A stretch of 64,000 nucleotides of DNA from Mycolicibacterium sp. HK-90 (GCF_030486405.1 NZ_CP129613.1:2728001-2792000), one strand, 5' to 3'. Shown: positions 19,701 to 28,544, numbered from the stretch's first letter. A program made the numbers and translations. Notes: generated by a model not told the origin, from the sequence alone.

Positions 19701-21281
19701 TCAGGCGGGACAGTACGTGTCGGTCTCGGGCAGTTTGCCGCTCTCCAGGTAGCCGGTCAGCGGTGGCAGCGCGCACGGCGTGTAGAGGCTGGCGCCGTGC
19801 CCGATGCCCTGCCACATCACCCGCCGGTTGTTGGCACCTGCGTTGATGACGGTCGCGGCGACGGCGGCGACGCCCTCGTTGCCGACGATCGGGTCGTTCT
19901 GCACGCCGAGCAGCAGCACCGGGATCTTGAGGTCCTGCGGATCCTTGGGGGCGGTGCTGCTGGGCCAGTTGAGACATTTGACGAGGTTCAGCGCGCCGAC
20001 GGCGCCGAACTGCGGATAGAGCTTGCCCCAGGCCACCACGAGTTCGCGAACCCGGTCCGGGGTGGGCCGGTTGAGCGCATCGCTGCAGGAGTTGACGAAC
20101 TGCCCGTCGGTCTGGCGAAGGCTCTCGGTCTGCATGATCAGCGCCGAGATCGGACCCGTGTCACCGGCGCGGGCGGCGGCCAGCGCCGTCGCCAGGTTGT
20201 TGGCGGCGGCCACCCGGTCGCCCTGGGGGAAACCCATTCCGGTGGCGATCGCCTCGGTCAGCAGGGCGACCGAGACCCCGCCGGGTCCGCGTCCGTCCCG
20301 CGCGTCGGCCAGCAGGGCGTCGATGGCGCCCTTGGGGTCGGGAGCCAGCGGACAGTTGGTGGCCACACACTGCGCGGCGAAGGCGTCCAGCGCGGCCTGC
20401 TGGCCCTTGACGCGCTGCTCGGCGGCGGCTTCGGCGCCGATGGCAAGTGGCAGCGGCGAGTCCAGGATCAGCCGCGACACCTTGTTGGGGTGTGAGCCGG
20501 CGTAGGCCAGCGCAACCTGGGCGCCGTTGCCGAGGCCGAGCAGGGCCAGGCTGGGCACATCCCAGGTGCTGCGCAGGCGTTCCAGATCCTCGGCGGCATG
20601 GATGTTGTCGTAGGCCGAGTCGCCCGGGGCGATCGTGTCGGTGCAACTGGTGGTCGCGGTCATGGTCACCGCGCCGAGGTTGGCCACCGGATCGTCACCG
20701 GCCTGGAACTGCGTCTGGTCCAGCATCTCCTGGCGGTCGTAGACGTCGCGGCAGTCGAGTGCACCGGACATGCCGATGCCGCGCCGGTCGACGGCGACGA
20801 TGGGGTGGGTCTTGAGGATGTCGGTTCCCGAGCGGGCCAACCACGTCGGCAGCTGCACCGAGGTGGGGATGTCGGTTCCGGTGGTCATCACGAGCGGGCC
20901 GGCGTCGGCCGGTGTCTGGGTGGACCGGGCGCGAACGACGCCGATGCTGACGGTGCCGCTGGCCCCGTTGATCGGGTCCAGATCGGCGTCATAGCTTGCG
21001 CAGTCCAGCGTGACGTCCGGTACCGGCTGGATCCCGGCGTCACCGAACAGCCGTGGGGTGCAGTCCCGCCAGGCCAGGTCGTTCTTGGGCGCTTCGATGC
21101 CGGGCGCAGCGGGCGGGGCCGCGGAGGTGGTCTCCGGTTGGCCCTGCGGCCGCGCGCCGGAATCGGTGGCGTAGCGCGGATCTGCAGCGAACAGCGGTGC
21201 GCAGGCGGTGAGTACGCCCAGGGACAGGACGGGCACGGCGACGGCCGACCTTCTGAGTGCTTTCACCAGCTGATGACGCAT
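19701..21281 (-). CDS. Secreted lipoprotein of alpha/beta hydrolase (TAP-like) fold, nucleophile serine missing
   Basis: A 526-residue protein with a signal peptide and lipobox LTAC (C27), then a proline-rich linker and an alpha/beta hydrolase region with a TAP-like C-terminal part. AVDRRGIGMSG precedes the elbow LLGLGNGAQVALAY, where the consensus GxSxG reads GLGNG, so the catalytic serine position is glycine. A homologue, Rv2672, is annotated as a possible secreted protease. ATG at 21281 is chosen because a TACTGT box lies 7 nt upstream; a GTG is present three codons earlier. Confidence 0.78.
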   Translation of the reverse strand: MRHQLVKALRRSAVAVPVLSLGVLTACAPLFAADPRYATDSGARPQGQPETTSAAPPAAPGIEAPKNDLAWRDCTPRLFGDAGIQPVPDVTLDCASYDADLDPINGASGTVSIGVVRARSTQTPADAGPLVMTTGTDIPTSVQLPTWLARSGTDILKTHPIVAVDRRGIGMSGALDCRDVYDRQEMLDQTQFQAGDDPVANLGAVTMTATTSCTDTIAPGDSAYDNIHAAEDLERLRSTWDVPSLALLGLGNGAQVALAYAGSHPNKVSRLILDSPLPLAIGAEAAAEQRVKGQQAALDAFAAQCVATNCPLAPDPKGAIDALLADARDGRGPGGVSVALLTEAIATGMGFPQGDRVAAANNLATALAAARAGDTGPISALIMQTESLRQTDGQFVNSCSDALNRPTPDRVRELVVAWGKLYPQFGAVGALNLVKCLNWPSSTAPKDPQDLKIPVLLLGVQNDPIVGNEGVAAVAATVINAGANNRRVMWQGIGHGASLYTPCALPPLTGYLESGKLPETDTYCPA

Positions 21282-21309
21282 GCTGACCACAGTAGCGACA
21301 CGTTTTGCA

Positions 21310-22080
21310 CTACCCGCGGACGTAGCGCGTGTACAGGTAGCCCTCGTCGTCGGTGAGCAGGTGTGCGGGCCGCATCCGGGTGTGGGCGTGGCCCGGGCCG
21401 GTGGCGATGCGCCGGGCGACCCCGCCGACCAGGATCGGAGCCACGGTCAAACACAGTTCGTCGAGCAGGTTCTCCTCGATCAGCAGGCTCAGCAGTTGCG
21501 GGCCGCCCTCGGTCAGTACGCGGAAGAGCTTGCGTCCGGCGAGGATTCGCAGTGCCACCGCCGGATCGACGCGGGTTGGGTCCGCGCCCGAGGCGTCGAG
21601 CACCTCGGCGACCCCGCCGAGACGGTGCTGTGCGTCGGCGACGGTCCTGGCCGCGGTCAGGATGATCGGGGGTACCTCGGTGCGGGTGAAGAACTTGGCG
21701 TCGTGTTCGAGCTCGGCCGATGCCGTGACGACGGCGATGGGCGGCACCTCCGCCTGGCCTCGACGCTGCCGTTCCTGTCGTTGTGCCGCGGACAGCTGCA
21801 CACCGGAGTAGTTCTCGATCCGCACGGTCGCCGCACCCATGAGGATGACGTCGGCGCGTTGCCGCATGAGATTGAACACAGCCCGGTCGCCCGGACCGCC
21901 CAGCCCGCCGGACTTGCCGTCCTCGGTGGCGCCGCCGTCGAGGCTGCTGATCATGTTGCCTCGGACCCAGCATCTCTGCAGGTCATCGGGATACGCGTAA
22001 TAGTCGGCCAGCGCTCCGTCGGCGATCTTGTCGACGTTTCCCAGCACGGTCAGGTCTGTCCCGGCGGTGTCATCGGACAT
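21310..22080 (-). CDS. ribD: RibD C-terminal-domain reductase (Rv2671 type)
   Basis: A 256-residue protein composed of the dihydrofolate-reductase-like RibD_C domain: NMISSLDGGATEDGKSGGLGGPGDRAVFN, ADVILMGAATVRIENY and VLTEGGPQLLSLLIEENLLDELCLTVAPILVGG. It lacks the deaminase domain of bifunctional RibD. The M. tuberculosis homologue Rv2671 is known to have dihydrofolate reductase activity and to contribute to para-aminosalicylate resistance when overproduced. It lies 28 bp upstream of the lipoprotein gene on the same strand and 34 bp from divergent zapE. Confidence 0.88.
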   Translation of the reverse strand: MSDDTAGTDLTVLGNVDKIADGALADYYAYPDDLQRCWVRGNMISSLDGGATEDGKSGGLGGPGDRAVFNLMRQRADVILMGAATVRIENYSGVQLSAAQRQERQRRGQAEVPPIAVVTASAELEHDAKFFTRTEVPPIILTAARTVADAQHRLGGVAEVLDASGADPTRVDPAVALRILAGRKLFRVLTEGGPQLLSLLIEENLLDELCLTVAPILVGGVARRIATGPGHAHTRMRPAHLLTDDEGYLYTRYVRG

Positions 22081-22114
22081 GAACTGAATTGGAGCACGTC
22101 GCTACGCTGCCTGC

Positions 22115-23152
22115 ATGCACGGGTCCAGCGGCGTCGCTCATCTCGCCGATCGCCATCCCACCGTCACACCGGAGCGGTTGGTCGCACAGCTGATTCCACC
22201 GCCGACGTTCGCCGACGTCAGCTACGACAGTTACCGCCCCGACCCGGCCGAGCCGTCACAGGCCGCCGCCGTGCAATCCTGCCGCAGTTTCTGCGAGCAG
22301 GCCACCGTTCGCCGGGCGGGTAAGAAGAAGCTGTTCGGCAAGCGCGAGGTGCTGCCGGGAGTGGGTTTGTACCTCGACGGCGGGTTCGGCGTCGGCAAGA
22401 CCCACCTGCTGGCCTCGACGTATTACACGCTGTCGCAGGGGGACGCACCGACCGCGTTCGCCACGTTCGGTGAGCTGACCCAGCTGGCCGGGGTGTTCGG
22501 CTACAACGAGTGCATCGACCTGCTGTCCGACTACATCGTGGTGTGCATCGACGAATTCGAACTCGACGATCCGGGCAACACCACGCTGATCTCGCGGTTG
22601 CTGTCGGCGTTGGTGGAGCGCGGGGTGTCGATCGCGGCCACCTCGAACACCCTGCCCGAGCAGCTCGGTGAGGGCCGGTTCGCCGCCCAGGACTTCCTGC
22701 GCGAGATCAACACGCTGGCCCAGATCTTCACCACGGTCCGCATCGAGGGACCCGACTATCGCCATCGGGATCTGCCGCCGGCGCCCGAGCCACTGTCCGA
22801 CGACGAGGTGGCGCAGCGGGCCGAGGAAGTCACCGGTGCGACGCTCGACGACTTCGACGCGCTGTGCGCGCATCTGGCCACCATGCATCCGTCGCGGTAT
22901 CACGCCCTGATCGAGGGCGTCACAGAGGTGTTCATCACCGGCGTTCACCCGATCGAGGACCAGAGCGTCGCGTTGCGACTGGTGGCGTTGACCGACCGGC
23001 TGTACGACGCGGGCATTCCGGTGCTGGCCTCGGGCACCAAGCTGGACACCATCTTCAGCCCGGAGATGGTGGCCGGCGGCTTCCGGAAGAAGTATCTGCG
23101 CGCCACCTCACGCCTGTTGGCCCTGACGGCGGCAGCCCAGAAGACGGCCTAA
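22115..23152 (+). CDS. zapE: ZapE/AFG1-family AAA ATPase
   Basis: A 345-residue P-loop ATPase with Walker A GGFGVGKTHLLAS and Walker B VVCIDEFELDD, followed by a sensor region ISRLLSALVERGVSIAATSNTLPE. These are hallmarks of the AFG1/ZapE family, which interacts with the division ring or with protein quality control. It corresponds to Rv2670c. A TACGCT box 6 nt before the ATG indicates a leaderless start. Confidence 0.88.
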   Translation: MHGSSGVAHLADRHPTVTPERLVAQLIPPPTFADVSYDSYRPDPAEPSQAAAVQSCRSFCEQATVRRAGKKKLFGKREVLPGVGLYLDGGFGVGKTHLLASTYYTLSQGDAPTAFATFGELTQLAGVFGYNECIDLLSDYIVVCIDEFELDDPGNTTLISRLLSALVERGVSIAATSNTLPEQLGEGRFAAQDFLREINTLAQIFTTVRIEGPDYRHRDLPPAPEPLSDDEVAQRAEEVTGATLDDFDALCAHLATMHPSRYHALIEGVTEVFITGVHPIEDQSVALRLVALTDRLYDAGIPVLASGTKLDTIFSPEMVAGGFRKKYLRATSRLLALTAAAQKTA

Positions 23153-23682
23153 TCCGGGCGGCTGACCGGCCGGACCATCACGTAGTCGTCCTCGACCCCG
23201 GTACCGAGCCGGAAAGTCTTGGTACCGCTCACGGTGAAACCGTTCTTGGTGTAGAACCGCTGGGCCCGTTGGTTGAGCTGGTTGACGCCCAGCCAGACGC
23301 AGCGCGCGCCGGATTCGGCCGCGGTGCTCAGCGCGGCGGTCATCAGGGCCTGGGCCGCCTCGCCGCCGTGGCGATCGGGCAGCACGTAGATCTTGGACAG
23401 TTCCATTGCCGGCCGCGGTGCCACCGCTCGCTGGACATCGGCATCGTCGGGGACACCGCGAATCAGCATGGCGTATCCCGTGATCGAGACGTCGCGGGCG
23501 ACCAGCACGACCCGGTCCGGATCGGTGAGGTATTCACCGAAGCGTTCCTCGGACAGGGTTTCGGCGATGAACGCGGCGATGTTGTCGGGGGTTACCGACG
23601 GGGGACAGGCCAGGGGAAAAGTGGCGGCCGCGACCGCGGCGAGGTCCGGGAGATCACCCGCCGTGGCGGGGTGGACGATCAA
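23149..23682 (-). CDS. GNAT-family N-acetyltransferase
   Basis: A 177-residue acetyltransferase with LSKIYVLPDRHGGEAAQALMTAAL (the acetyl-CoA pyrophosphate loop, R/Q-x-x-G-x-A/G degenerate) and CVWLGVNQLNQRAQRFYTKNGFTVSG. The substrate is unknown. The start is inferred as TTG at 23682 because it overlaps the upstream stop in TTGA and gives the family N-terminus LIVHPATAGDLPDL; the open frame beyond it overlaps the upstream gene. It matches Rv2669 in position and ends 4 nt inside convergent zapE. Confidence 0.8.
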   Translation of the reverse strand: MIVHPATAGDLPDLAAVAAATFPLACPPSVTPDNIAAFIAETLSEERFGEYLTDPDRVVLVARDVSITGYAMLIRGVPDDADVQRAVAPRPAMELSKIYVLPDRHGGEAAQALMTAALSTAAESGARCVWLGVNQLNQRAQRFYTKNGFTVSGTKTFRLGTGVEDDYVMVRPVSRPD

Positions 23683-24224
23683 GGGAGCGGCGCCCCCGGC
23701 TGCCACAGATTCCACTGGGCCAGGTGCTCGCCCGACTTGGTGTCGGTCAACACCACGTTGGTGACCAGCGCGCGGTAGACATCCCAGTAGACATCGCCGT
23801 TGACGGTGGCCCCCGGCGGCGCGTTTCGCAGCGCTGCCTCGAGCCGGTTGGGCGCATCGGTGTGCTTGGGCGCGTAGGCATCGGCGTATGGGGTGACGCC
23901 GTTGAACGTGAACGCCAGCGCCATCGCATATGGGTTGGGTGCAGCGATGGTGGTCACGGTGACCGGGGCCCGCCACGGGCCGCCCTGGGCGCGCCAGCGT
24001 GGTGAGCCGTTCCAGCCCCAGCCCGGCGGGACCTCGCTGGCGAGCACGTCGTGCACGGTGACGTCGGCGATGATGCCGTTGGCGGTCTCGACCCGCAGCG
24101 TCTCGCCGATCCGGCCGATGGGGGAGGCGCCCTCGGCCGAAGCCGCGGGCGGGGTCACCAAGGCGGCGACCGCCACCACCATGGCCGTGAACAGGGATGC
24201 GAACCAGCGAGGCATGCCAGGCAT
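23679..24224 (-). CDS. Secreted protein of unknown function (Rv2668 type)
   Basis: A 181-residue protein with a clear signal peptide (hydrophobic FASLFTAMVVAVAALV, cleavage after PPAASA) and a beta-rich mature part: RVETANGIIADVTVHDV, APVTVTTIAAPNPYAMALAFTF and GDVYWDVYRALVTNVVLTDTKSGEHLAQWNLW. The pattern resembles DUF1942-like immunoglobulin-type secreted mycobacterial proteins, but family assignment is tentative. It is translationally coupled to the GNAT gene. Confidence 0.75.
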   Translation of the reverse strand: MPGMPRWFASLFTAMVVAVAALVTPPAASAEGASPIGRIGETLRVETANGIIADVTVHDVLASEVPPGWGWNGSPRWRAQGGPWRAPVTVTTIAAPNPYAMALAFTFNGVTPYADAYAPKHTDAPNRLEAALRNAPPGATVNGDVYWDVYRALVTNVVLTDTKSGEHLAQWNLWQPGAPLP

Positions 24225-24295
24225 GATCGCACAGACTGGAACGTGTTACAGCCGGTTGGGCAGGCCTGTCGCGTTCTGCGGGCGCGTCGGATCCG

Positions 24296-25039
24296 TCATT
24301 CGGAGGTGTCCTGGTCTTTCGCCATGAACGGTGCCAGGGCGGCGGCCAGTTCGGTCTCGAAGCGGTCCGGATTCGCGCCGAGTCGGTGCAGTGGGCCGCC
24401 GTCGTCCTCGGCGTCGGCCAGGGCCAGCAGGATGTGTTCGGTGCCGATGTAGTTGTGGCCGAGTCGAAGTGCTTGGCGGAAGGTCAGCTCCAGCACCTTC
24501 TTGGCTGCTCCGTTGAAGGGGATCAGCGCCGGAACCTCCTCGGCGGGCGACGGCAGGGTGATGGCGGCGCGTGCGGATTCAGCTGTGATGCCTTGGTTGG
24601 CAAGGAGTTTGGCGGCGAGACCGTCCGGCTCGGCGAACAGGGCCAGTAGCAGGTGGTCGGGGGTGATCTCGGCGTTGCGTGCTTCGTGTGCGGTGTTCTG
24701 TGACACGACGACGACATTGCGGGCCCGTGGCGTGAACCGGCTGAACCCCGCTTTGGGGTCGAGGGTGGCCGGGTCGAAATCGGGGACCTTCGGGACAAAG
24801 CGTTTCTGGGCGGCCTGCTTGGTGACCCCCATGGCCTTGCCGATGTCGGTCCAGGAGGCGCCCGAGCGCCGGGCCTGATCCACGAAATGTCCGATCAGGT
24901 GGTCGGCGATGTCGCCGAGGGCGTCGGCGGCGATCACGGCGTCGATCAGTTGCTCGAGCGGCTCGGTGTGAGCCTTCTTGATCGCGCCGATGAGGTCGTC
25001 GAGACGGACAGGGTTGGTGATGGTGACGGGTTGGTTCAT
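24296..25039 (-). CDS. clpC2: ClpC2: HTH domain fused to Clp N-terminal repeats
   Basis: A 247-residue protein lacking AAA ATPase domains. Residues 61-82 (ASWTDIGKAMGVTKQAAQKR) form a helix-turn-helix; residues 100-240 hold Clp_N repeats (RARNVVVVSQNTAHEARNAEITPDHLLLALF and FRQALRLGHNYIGTEHILLAL). ClpC2 is known to bind the antibiotic cyclomarin through this Clp_N-like domain and so protect ClpC1. A TAGAGT box lies 6 nt before the ATG, inside a palindrome, so the transcript is probably leaderless and the gene probably represses itself. Confidence 0.9.
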   Translation of the reverse strand: MNQPVTITNPVRLDDLIGAIKKAHTEPLEQLIDAVIAADALGDIADHLIGHFVDQARRSGASWTDIGKAMGVTKQAAQKRFVPKVPDFDPATLDPKAGFSRFTPRARNVVVVSQNTAHEARNAEITPDHLLLALFAEPDGLAAKLLANQGITAESARAAITLPSPAEEVPALIPFNGAAKKVLELTFRQALRLGHNYIGTEHILLALADAEDDGGPLHRLGANPDRFETELAAALAPFMAKDQDTSE

Positions 25040-25040
25040 G

Positions 25041-25087
25041 CGTCAACTCTAGGTTGACGACCTGTGATCGTCAACCTGAAGTTGACG
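25041..25087. promoter_or_regulatory. Two tandem 19-bp palindromes over the clpC2 promoter
   Basis: Two copies of CGTCAAC-N5-GTTGACG occupy 25041-25059 and 25069-25087, with centres 28 bp apart. On the reverse strand the predicted clpC2 -10 box (TAGAGT) is inside the first copy, so protein bound here would block RNA polymerase. The second copy lies between clpC2 and the divergent sensor kinase gene. The most economical candidate for the binding protein is ClpC2 itself through its helix-turn-helix. Confidence 0.8.
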
Positions 25088-25150
25088 ACGAATCGGTGGT
25101 GGGTGCGGTGCCAGAATCTCGACCTCGGTGGATCGGGCAAGATAGCGCCA

Positions 25151-26548
25151 GTGAATCTCGAAGATCGCGTGCTCCGGCTGTTGCGGCCCGTGCTGCGTCC
25201 GGTGATGCGGGTGCTGTCGCTGCGCACCATCGTCATCGTGGGTGCGCTGTCGGTGGTGGTCACGGTCATCACGCTCGGCACCTGGGTGTGGATCGGCGTC
25301 ACCAACGATCAGTACAGCCAGTTGGACCGCCGCCTGGATTCACTGAGCAGTCTGGGTGACGTCAGCACGCTGCTCACCACCGCGAAGCCGGGTTCGGCCG
25401 ACCAGTCCATACCCGACGACGGCGGTCTGGTCCGCACCGCGCACATCGGCGGCGTCAGCGTGTCGGTGCCCAGTGACATCGTCTTGCCGCAGTTGGAGAA
25501 CGGCTACTCGAACACCACGATCGACGGGGTCGAGTACCGGGTCCGCACGTTCACGGCGGGCCCGGCCGTCATCGCGCTCGGAGCGCCCCTGGCCGAGACC
25601 CAGCGCCGGATCGACGAACTGCACCTGCGGGTGTTGCTGATCTGCGCCGGCGTCATCGGCAGCACGATCGTGGTGGGCTGGGTCATCTCGCTGGTGATGA
25701 TCACCCCGTTCCGTCTGCTCGCCCAGCAGGCCCGCGCCATCAATGCGCAGTCCAAGCCCGACGAGGTCCAGGTGCGCGGCGTGCGTGAGGCGGTGGAGAT
25801 CGCCGAGGCCGTCGAGGGCATGCTGGCGCGCATCGGCAACGAGCAGGAACGCACCAAGGCGGCGTTGGAATCGGCGCGCGATTTCGCCGCGGTGGCCTCC
25901 CACGAACTGCGCACCCCGCTGACCGCCATGCGCACCAACCTGGAGGTGCTGTCCACGCTGGACATGACCGCCGAGCAGCGCCAAGAGGTGATCGGCGACG
26001 TGATGCGCACGCAGAGCCGCATCGAAGGCACCCTGACCGCCCTGGAGCGGCTGGCGCAGGGCGAGCTGACCACGGTCGAGGATTTCGTGCCGATGGATGT
26101 CACCGAGTTGCTCGACCGCGCGGCCCACGACGCGTTGCGGACGTATCCGGGCTTGCGGGCCACCCTCATGCCTTCGCCGACGGTGTTGATGCTCGGGATG
26201 CCGGCCGGGCTGCGTCTGGTGATCGACAACGCCATCGCCAATGCCGTCAAACATGGCGGCGCCACCGAGATCCGGCTCAGCGCGGTCAGTTCGGCCGACG
26301 ACGTTCAGATCGTGGTCGACGACAACGGTTCGGGAGTGCCCGAGGCTGAGCGAGCCGAGGTGTTCGAGCGGTTCGCCCGCGGGTCCACTGCCTCGCGGTC
26401 GGGATCGGGGCTCGGGCTGGCCCTGGTCGCCCAGCAGGCCGAATTGCACGGCGGCACAGCTGCTTTGACGGAGAGCCCGCTCGGCGGTGCACGGCTGTTG
26501 TTGCGCCTGCCGCTGACCCGGGCGCGGATGGACGACGCCCCGTTCTGA
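25151..26548 (+). CDS. PrrB-like sensor histidine kinase without adjacent regulator
   Basis: A 465-residue membrane kinase: helix at about 23-48, periplasmic domain, second helix near 190-212, HAMP linker, H-box ASHELRTPLTAMRTNLEVLSTL, N-box DNAIANAVKHGG, G1 DDNGSGVP and G2 GSGLGLALV. It closely resembles mycobacterial PrrB along its whole length as recalled. No response regulator is adjacent, so it is either a paralogue of the PrrA/PrrB kinase or acts on a distant partner. GTG 25151 places the first helix correctly; an earlier GTG at 25064 lies inside the clpC2 operator. Confidence 0.85.
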   Translation: MNLEDRVLRLLRPVLRPVMRVLSLRTIVIVGALSVVVTVITLGTWVWIGVTNDQYSQLDRRLDSLSSLGDVSTLLTTAKPGSADQSIPDDGGLVRTAHIGGVSVSVPSDIVLPQLENGYSNTTIDGVEYRVRTFTAGPAVIALGAPLAETQRRIDELHLRVLLICAGVIGSTIVVGWVISLVMITPFRLLAQQARAINAQSKPDEVQVRGVREAVEIAEAVEGMLARIGNEQERTKAALESARDFAAVASHELRTPLTAMRTNLEVLSTLDMTAEQRQEVIGDVMRTQSRIEGTLTALERLAQGELTTVEDFVPMDVTELLDRAAHDALRTYPGLRATLMPSPTVLMLGMPAGLRLVIDNAIANAVKHGGATEIRLSAVSSADDVQIVVDDNGSGVPEAERAEVFERFARGSTASRSGSGLGLALVAQQAELHGGTAALTESPLGGARLLLRLPLTRARMDDAPF

Positions 26549-26557
26549 GTCGGGGGC

Positions 26558-27244
26558 TCAGCAGTCGATGGCGGGAAACTGGCGGGCCAGGATCTCGTCG
26601 AGGAAGCCCGCGGCCTCACGCCCGGCTCGCTCCGCGTCTCCGGCCGCGATCGCCTCGACCAACTCGTCGTGCGGGAACATGCCGCCGGGGGCGGCGCTGG
26701 CCGTCGCGACGCTGGCGGTGATCGCCTCGAGCAGGCCGCGGTAGATCTCGATCAGCACCGGGTTGTGCGACGCCCGCACGACGGCCAGGTGGAACTCGGT
26801 GTCGGACCGGGTGAACTCGGCGTGGTCGGTGGTGTCGGTGTGGGCCAGGTGGGTCCGTAGTTCGGCGATGTCCTGCTCGGTGCGGGCGACGGCGGCCAGT
26901 CGCGCGCCTTCCACCTCCAGGCAGCGCCGGACCTGCAGCACGTCGCGCAGTTCGGACCCGCACAGCCGGCGCAGCGCCGCCGATACCTCGCTGGTGGCCC
27001 GTACGTAGGTGCCGTCGCCCTGCCGGACTTCGAAGATGCCGTTGTGGGCCAGCGCGCGGACGGCTTCGCGAACCGTGTTGCGGCCCACGCCGAGTGCCTC
27101 GACCAATTCGGGCTCGGTCGGGATCCGGCTGTCGACCGGCCATTCGCCGGAGGTGACCAGGGTGCGCAGCTGCTCGATGACCTGATCGACCAGGCCCGTG
27201 CGTCGCGTTGTGGCGAGCGGCACTCCAAAAGTCCTTTCATCCAA
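26558..27244 (-). CDS. GntR/FadR-family transcriptional regulator
   Basis: A 228-residue regulator with winged helix SRIPTEPELVEALGVGRNTVREAVRALAHNGIFEVRQGDGTYV (residues 40-82) and a C-terminal FCD effector domain containing DTEFHLAVVRASHN. It is divergent from the MFS transporter gene with 27 bp between starts, so it most likely controls that transporter. The ligand is unknown. Confidence 0.9.
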   Translation of the reverse strand: MDERTFGVPLATTRRTGLVDQVIEQLRTLVTSGEWPVDSRIPTEPELVEALGVGRNTVREAVRALAHNGIFEVRQGDGTYVRATSEVSAALRRLCGSELRDVLQVRRCLEVEGARLAAVARTEQDIAELRTHLAHTDTTDHAEFTRSDTEFHLAVVRASHNPVLIEIYRGLLEAITASVATASAAPGGMFPHDELVEAIAAGDAERAGREAAGFLDEILARQFPAIDC

Positions 27245-27271
27245 TCATGGGATGTATGGCATCATAGCCGG
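27245..27271. promoter_or_regulatory. Shared gntR/MFS intergenic control region
   Basis: The 27-bp gap between the divergent gntR and MFS starts contains GATG-TATGG-CATC, a short inverted repeat (27251-27263) overlapping where both promoters must lie. It is a candidate GntR operator; the arms are only 4 bp, so confidence is low. Confidence 0.35.
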
Positions 27272-28525
27272 GTGAGTAGGTCTCTGCGCAAGAAATCCCT
27301 GGACAGTTACGAGCACGATCTGGAGCTCGAGCTGGACGGTGCCGTAGAGATCCGCCCCGCGACGATGGCGGCGGGTGGCGCCCTGCTGGTGGTCGCGGTG
27401 ATCCTGACGGCGCTGAACCTGCGCCCGGCGATCACAAGTATCGGTCCGGTCCTCGGCGAGATGCGCGAATCGCTCGGCGCGTCGGCGGTCTGGGCCGGGG
27501 TGCTGACCACCCTGCCCGGGCTGTGCTTCGCCGCGGCGGGGCTGGCCGCACCGTGGCTGGCTCGCCGGATCGGGCTGGGGCGGGCGATCTCGATCGCCCT
27601 GGTGATCCTCAGCATCGGTCTGGTCACCCGTGTGCTGGACGGCCCCCTGGTGGTGATCGGCGGCACGCTGGTGGCCACGGGCGGCATCGCTCTGGTCAAC
27701 GTGCTCATCCCCGTGGTGATCAAGGGTTCGTTCCCGGCCCAGATCGGTCTGATGACCGGCATCTACACCGCCGCCCTGCAGGGTGGCGGGGCGCTGGGCT
27801 CTGCGGTCACCCCGCCGCTGGAGCCTCTGCTCGGTGGCTGGCGCGGGGCGCTGGGATCCTGGGCATTGGTGGCCGTCGTCGCGCTGCTGTTCTGGCTGGT
27901 GGGCGCTCGGGGCATCAGTCAGGCCCGCACCGAGCAAGCCGCCTCGGGTGGTTCCGCGCGGTCGCTGTTGCGCAGCCCGCTGGCCTGGACCATCACGTTG
28001 TTCTTCGGCTGCCAGTCGTTCCTGGCCTATGTGGTGATGGGCTGGCTCCCCGAGGTGTTCATCGACAACGGGGTCAGCAAGACCGACGCCGGGCTGTTGC
28101 TCGGGTTGGTGTCGATTCTCGCGGTGCCGATCAGCCTGATCGTGCCGCCGCTGGCGGCCAAGCAGAAGAACCAGAGCGGGTGGATCGTCGGCCTCGGTGT
28201 GATCGGGATGGTCGGCATGATCGGTCTGCTCGTCGATCCTGGTGCGGCGCCGCTGCTGTGGAGCTTCTTCGTCGGCATCGGGATGAGCGTGTTCTCGTTG
28301 GCGCTCACGGTGATCGCGCTGCGAGCACGTAATGCCGAGGACACCGCGAGGCTGTCCGGCATGGCGCAGGGCTTCGGCTACCTGCTGGCCGGCGTGGGAC
28401 CGTTCACCTTCGGGTTGCTCCACGACTTGACCGCGGGCTGGACGGCACCGTTCGTCATGGTGCTGGTGGTCTACCTGGTCCAGATGGTGGCCGGTGCGTT
28501 CGCCGGCCGTAACCGCTACGTGTGA
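27272..28525 (+). CDS. MFS transporter, CynX/NimT type
   Basis: A 417-residue major facilitator with 12 hydrophobic segments and the family-typical start TALNLRPAITSIGPVL in helix 1, plus LARRIGLGRAI between helices 2 and 3. This is the cyanate/2-nitroimidazole transporter branch (CynX, NimT), whose substrates vary. GTG 27272 is chosen because the frame upstream is antisense to gntR. Its charged N-terminal stretch (DSYEHDLELELD) is long for the family. Confidence 0.85.
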   Translation: MSRSLRKKSLDSYEHDLELELDGAVEIRPATMAAGGALLVVAVILTALNLRPAITSIGPVLGEMRESLGASAVWAGVLTTLPGLCFAAAGLAAPWLARRIGLGRAISIALVILSIGLVTRVLDGPLVVIGGTLVATGGIALVNVLIPVVIKGSFPAQIGLMTGIYTAALQGGGALGSAVTPPLEPLLGGWRGALGSWALVAVVALLFWLVGARGISQARTEQAASGGSARSLLRSPLAWTITLFFGCQSFLAYVVMGWLPEVFIDNGVSKTDAGLLLGLVSILAVPISLIVPPLAAKQKNQSGWIVGLGVIGMVGMIGLLVDPGAAPLLWSFFVGIGMSVFSLALTVIALRARNAEDTARLSGMAQGFGYLLAGVGPFTFGLLHDLTAGWTAPFVMVLVVYLVQMVAGAFAGRNRYV

Positions 28526-28544
28526 GTCAACCGCGACGTCCGAG

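Noticed and set aside
18358..19977. A 539-codon open frame overlapping aftC on the same strand in another frame
   Set aside because: The AftC frame has hydrophobic helices and family features; the alternative is Arg/Pro-rich and lacks them.
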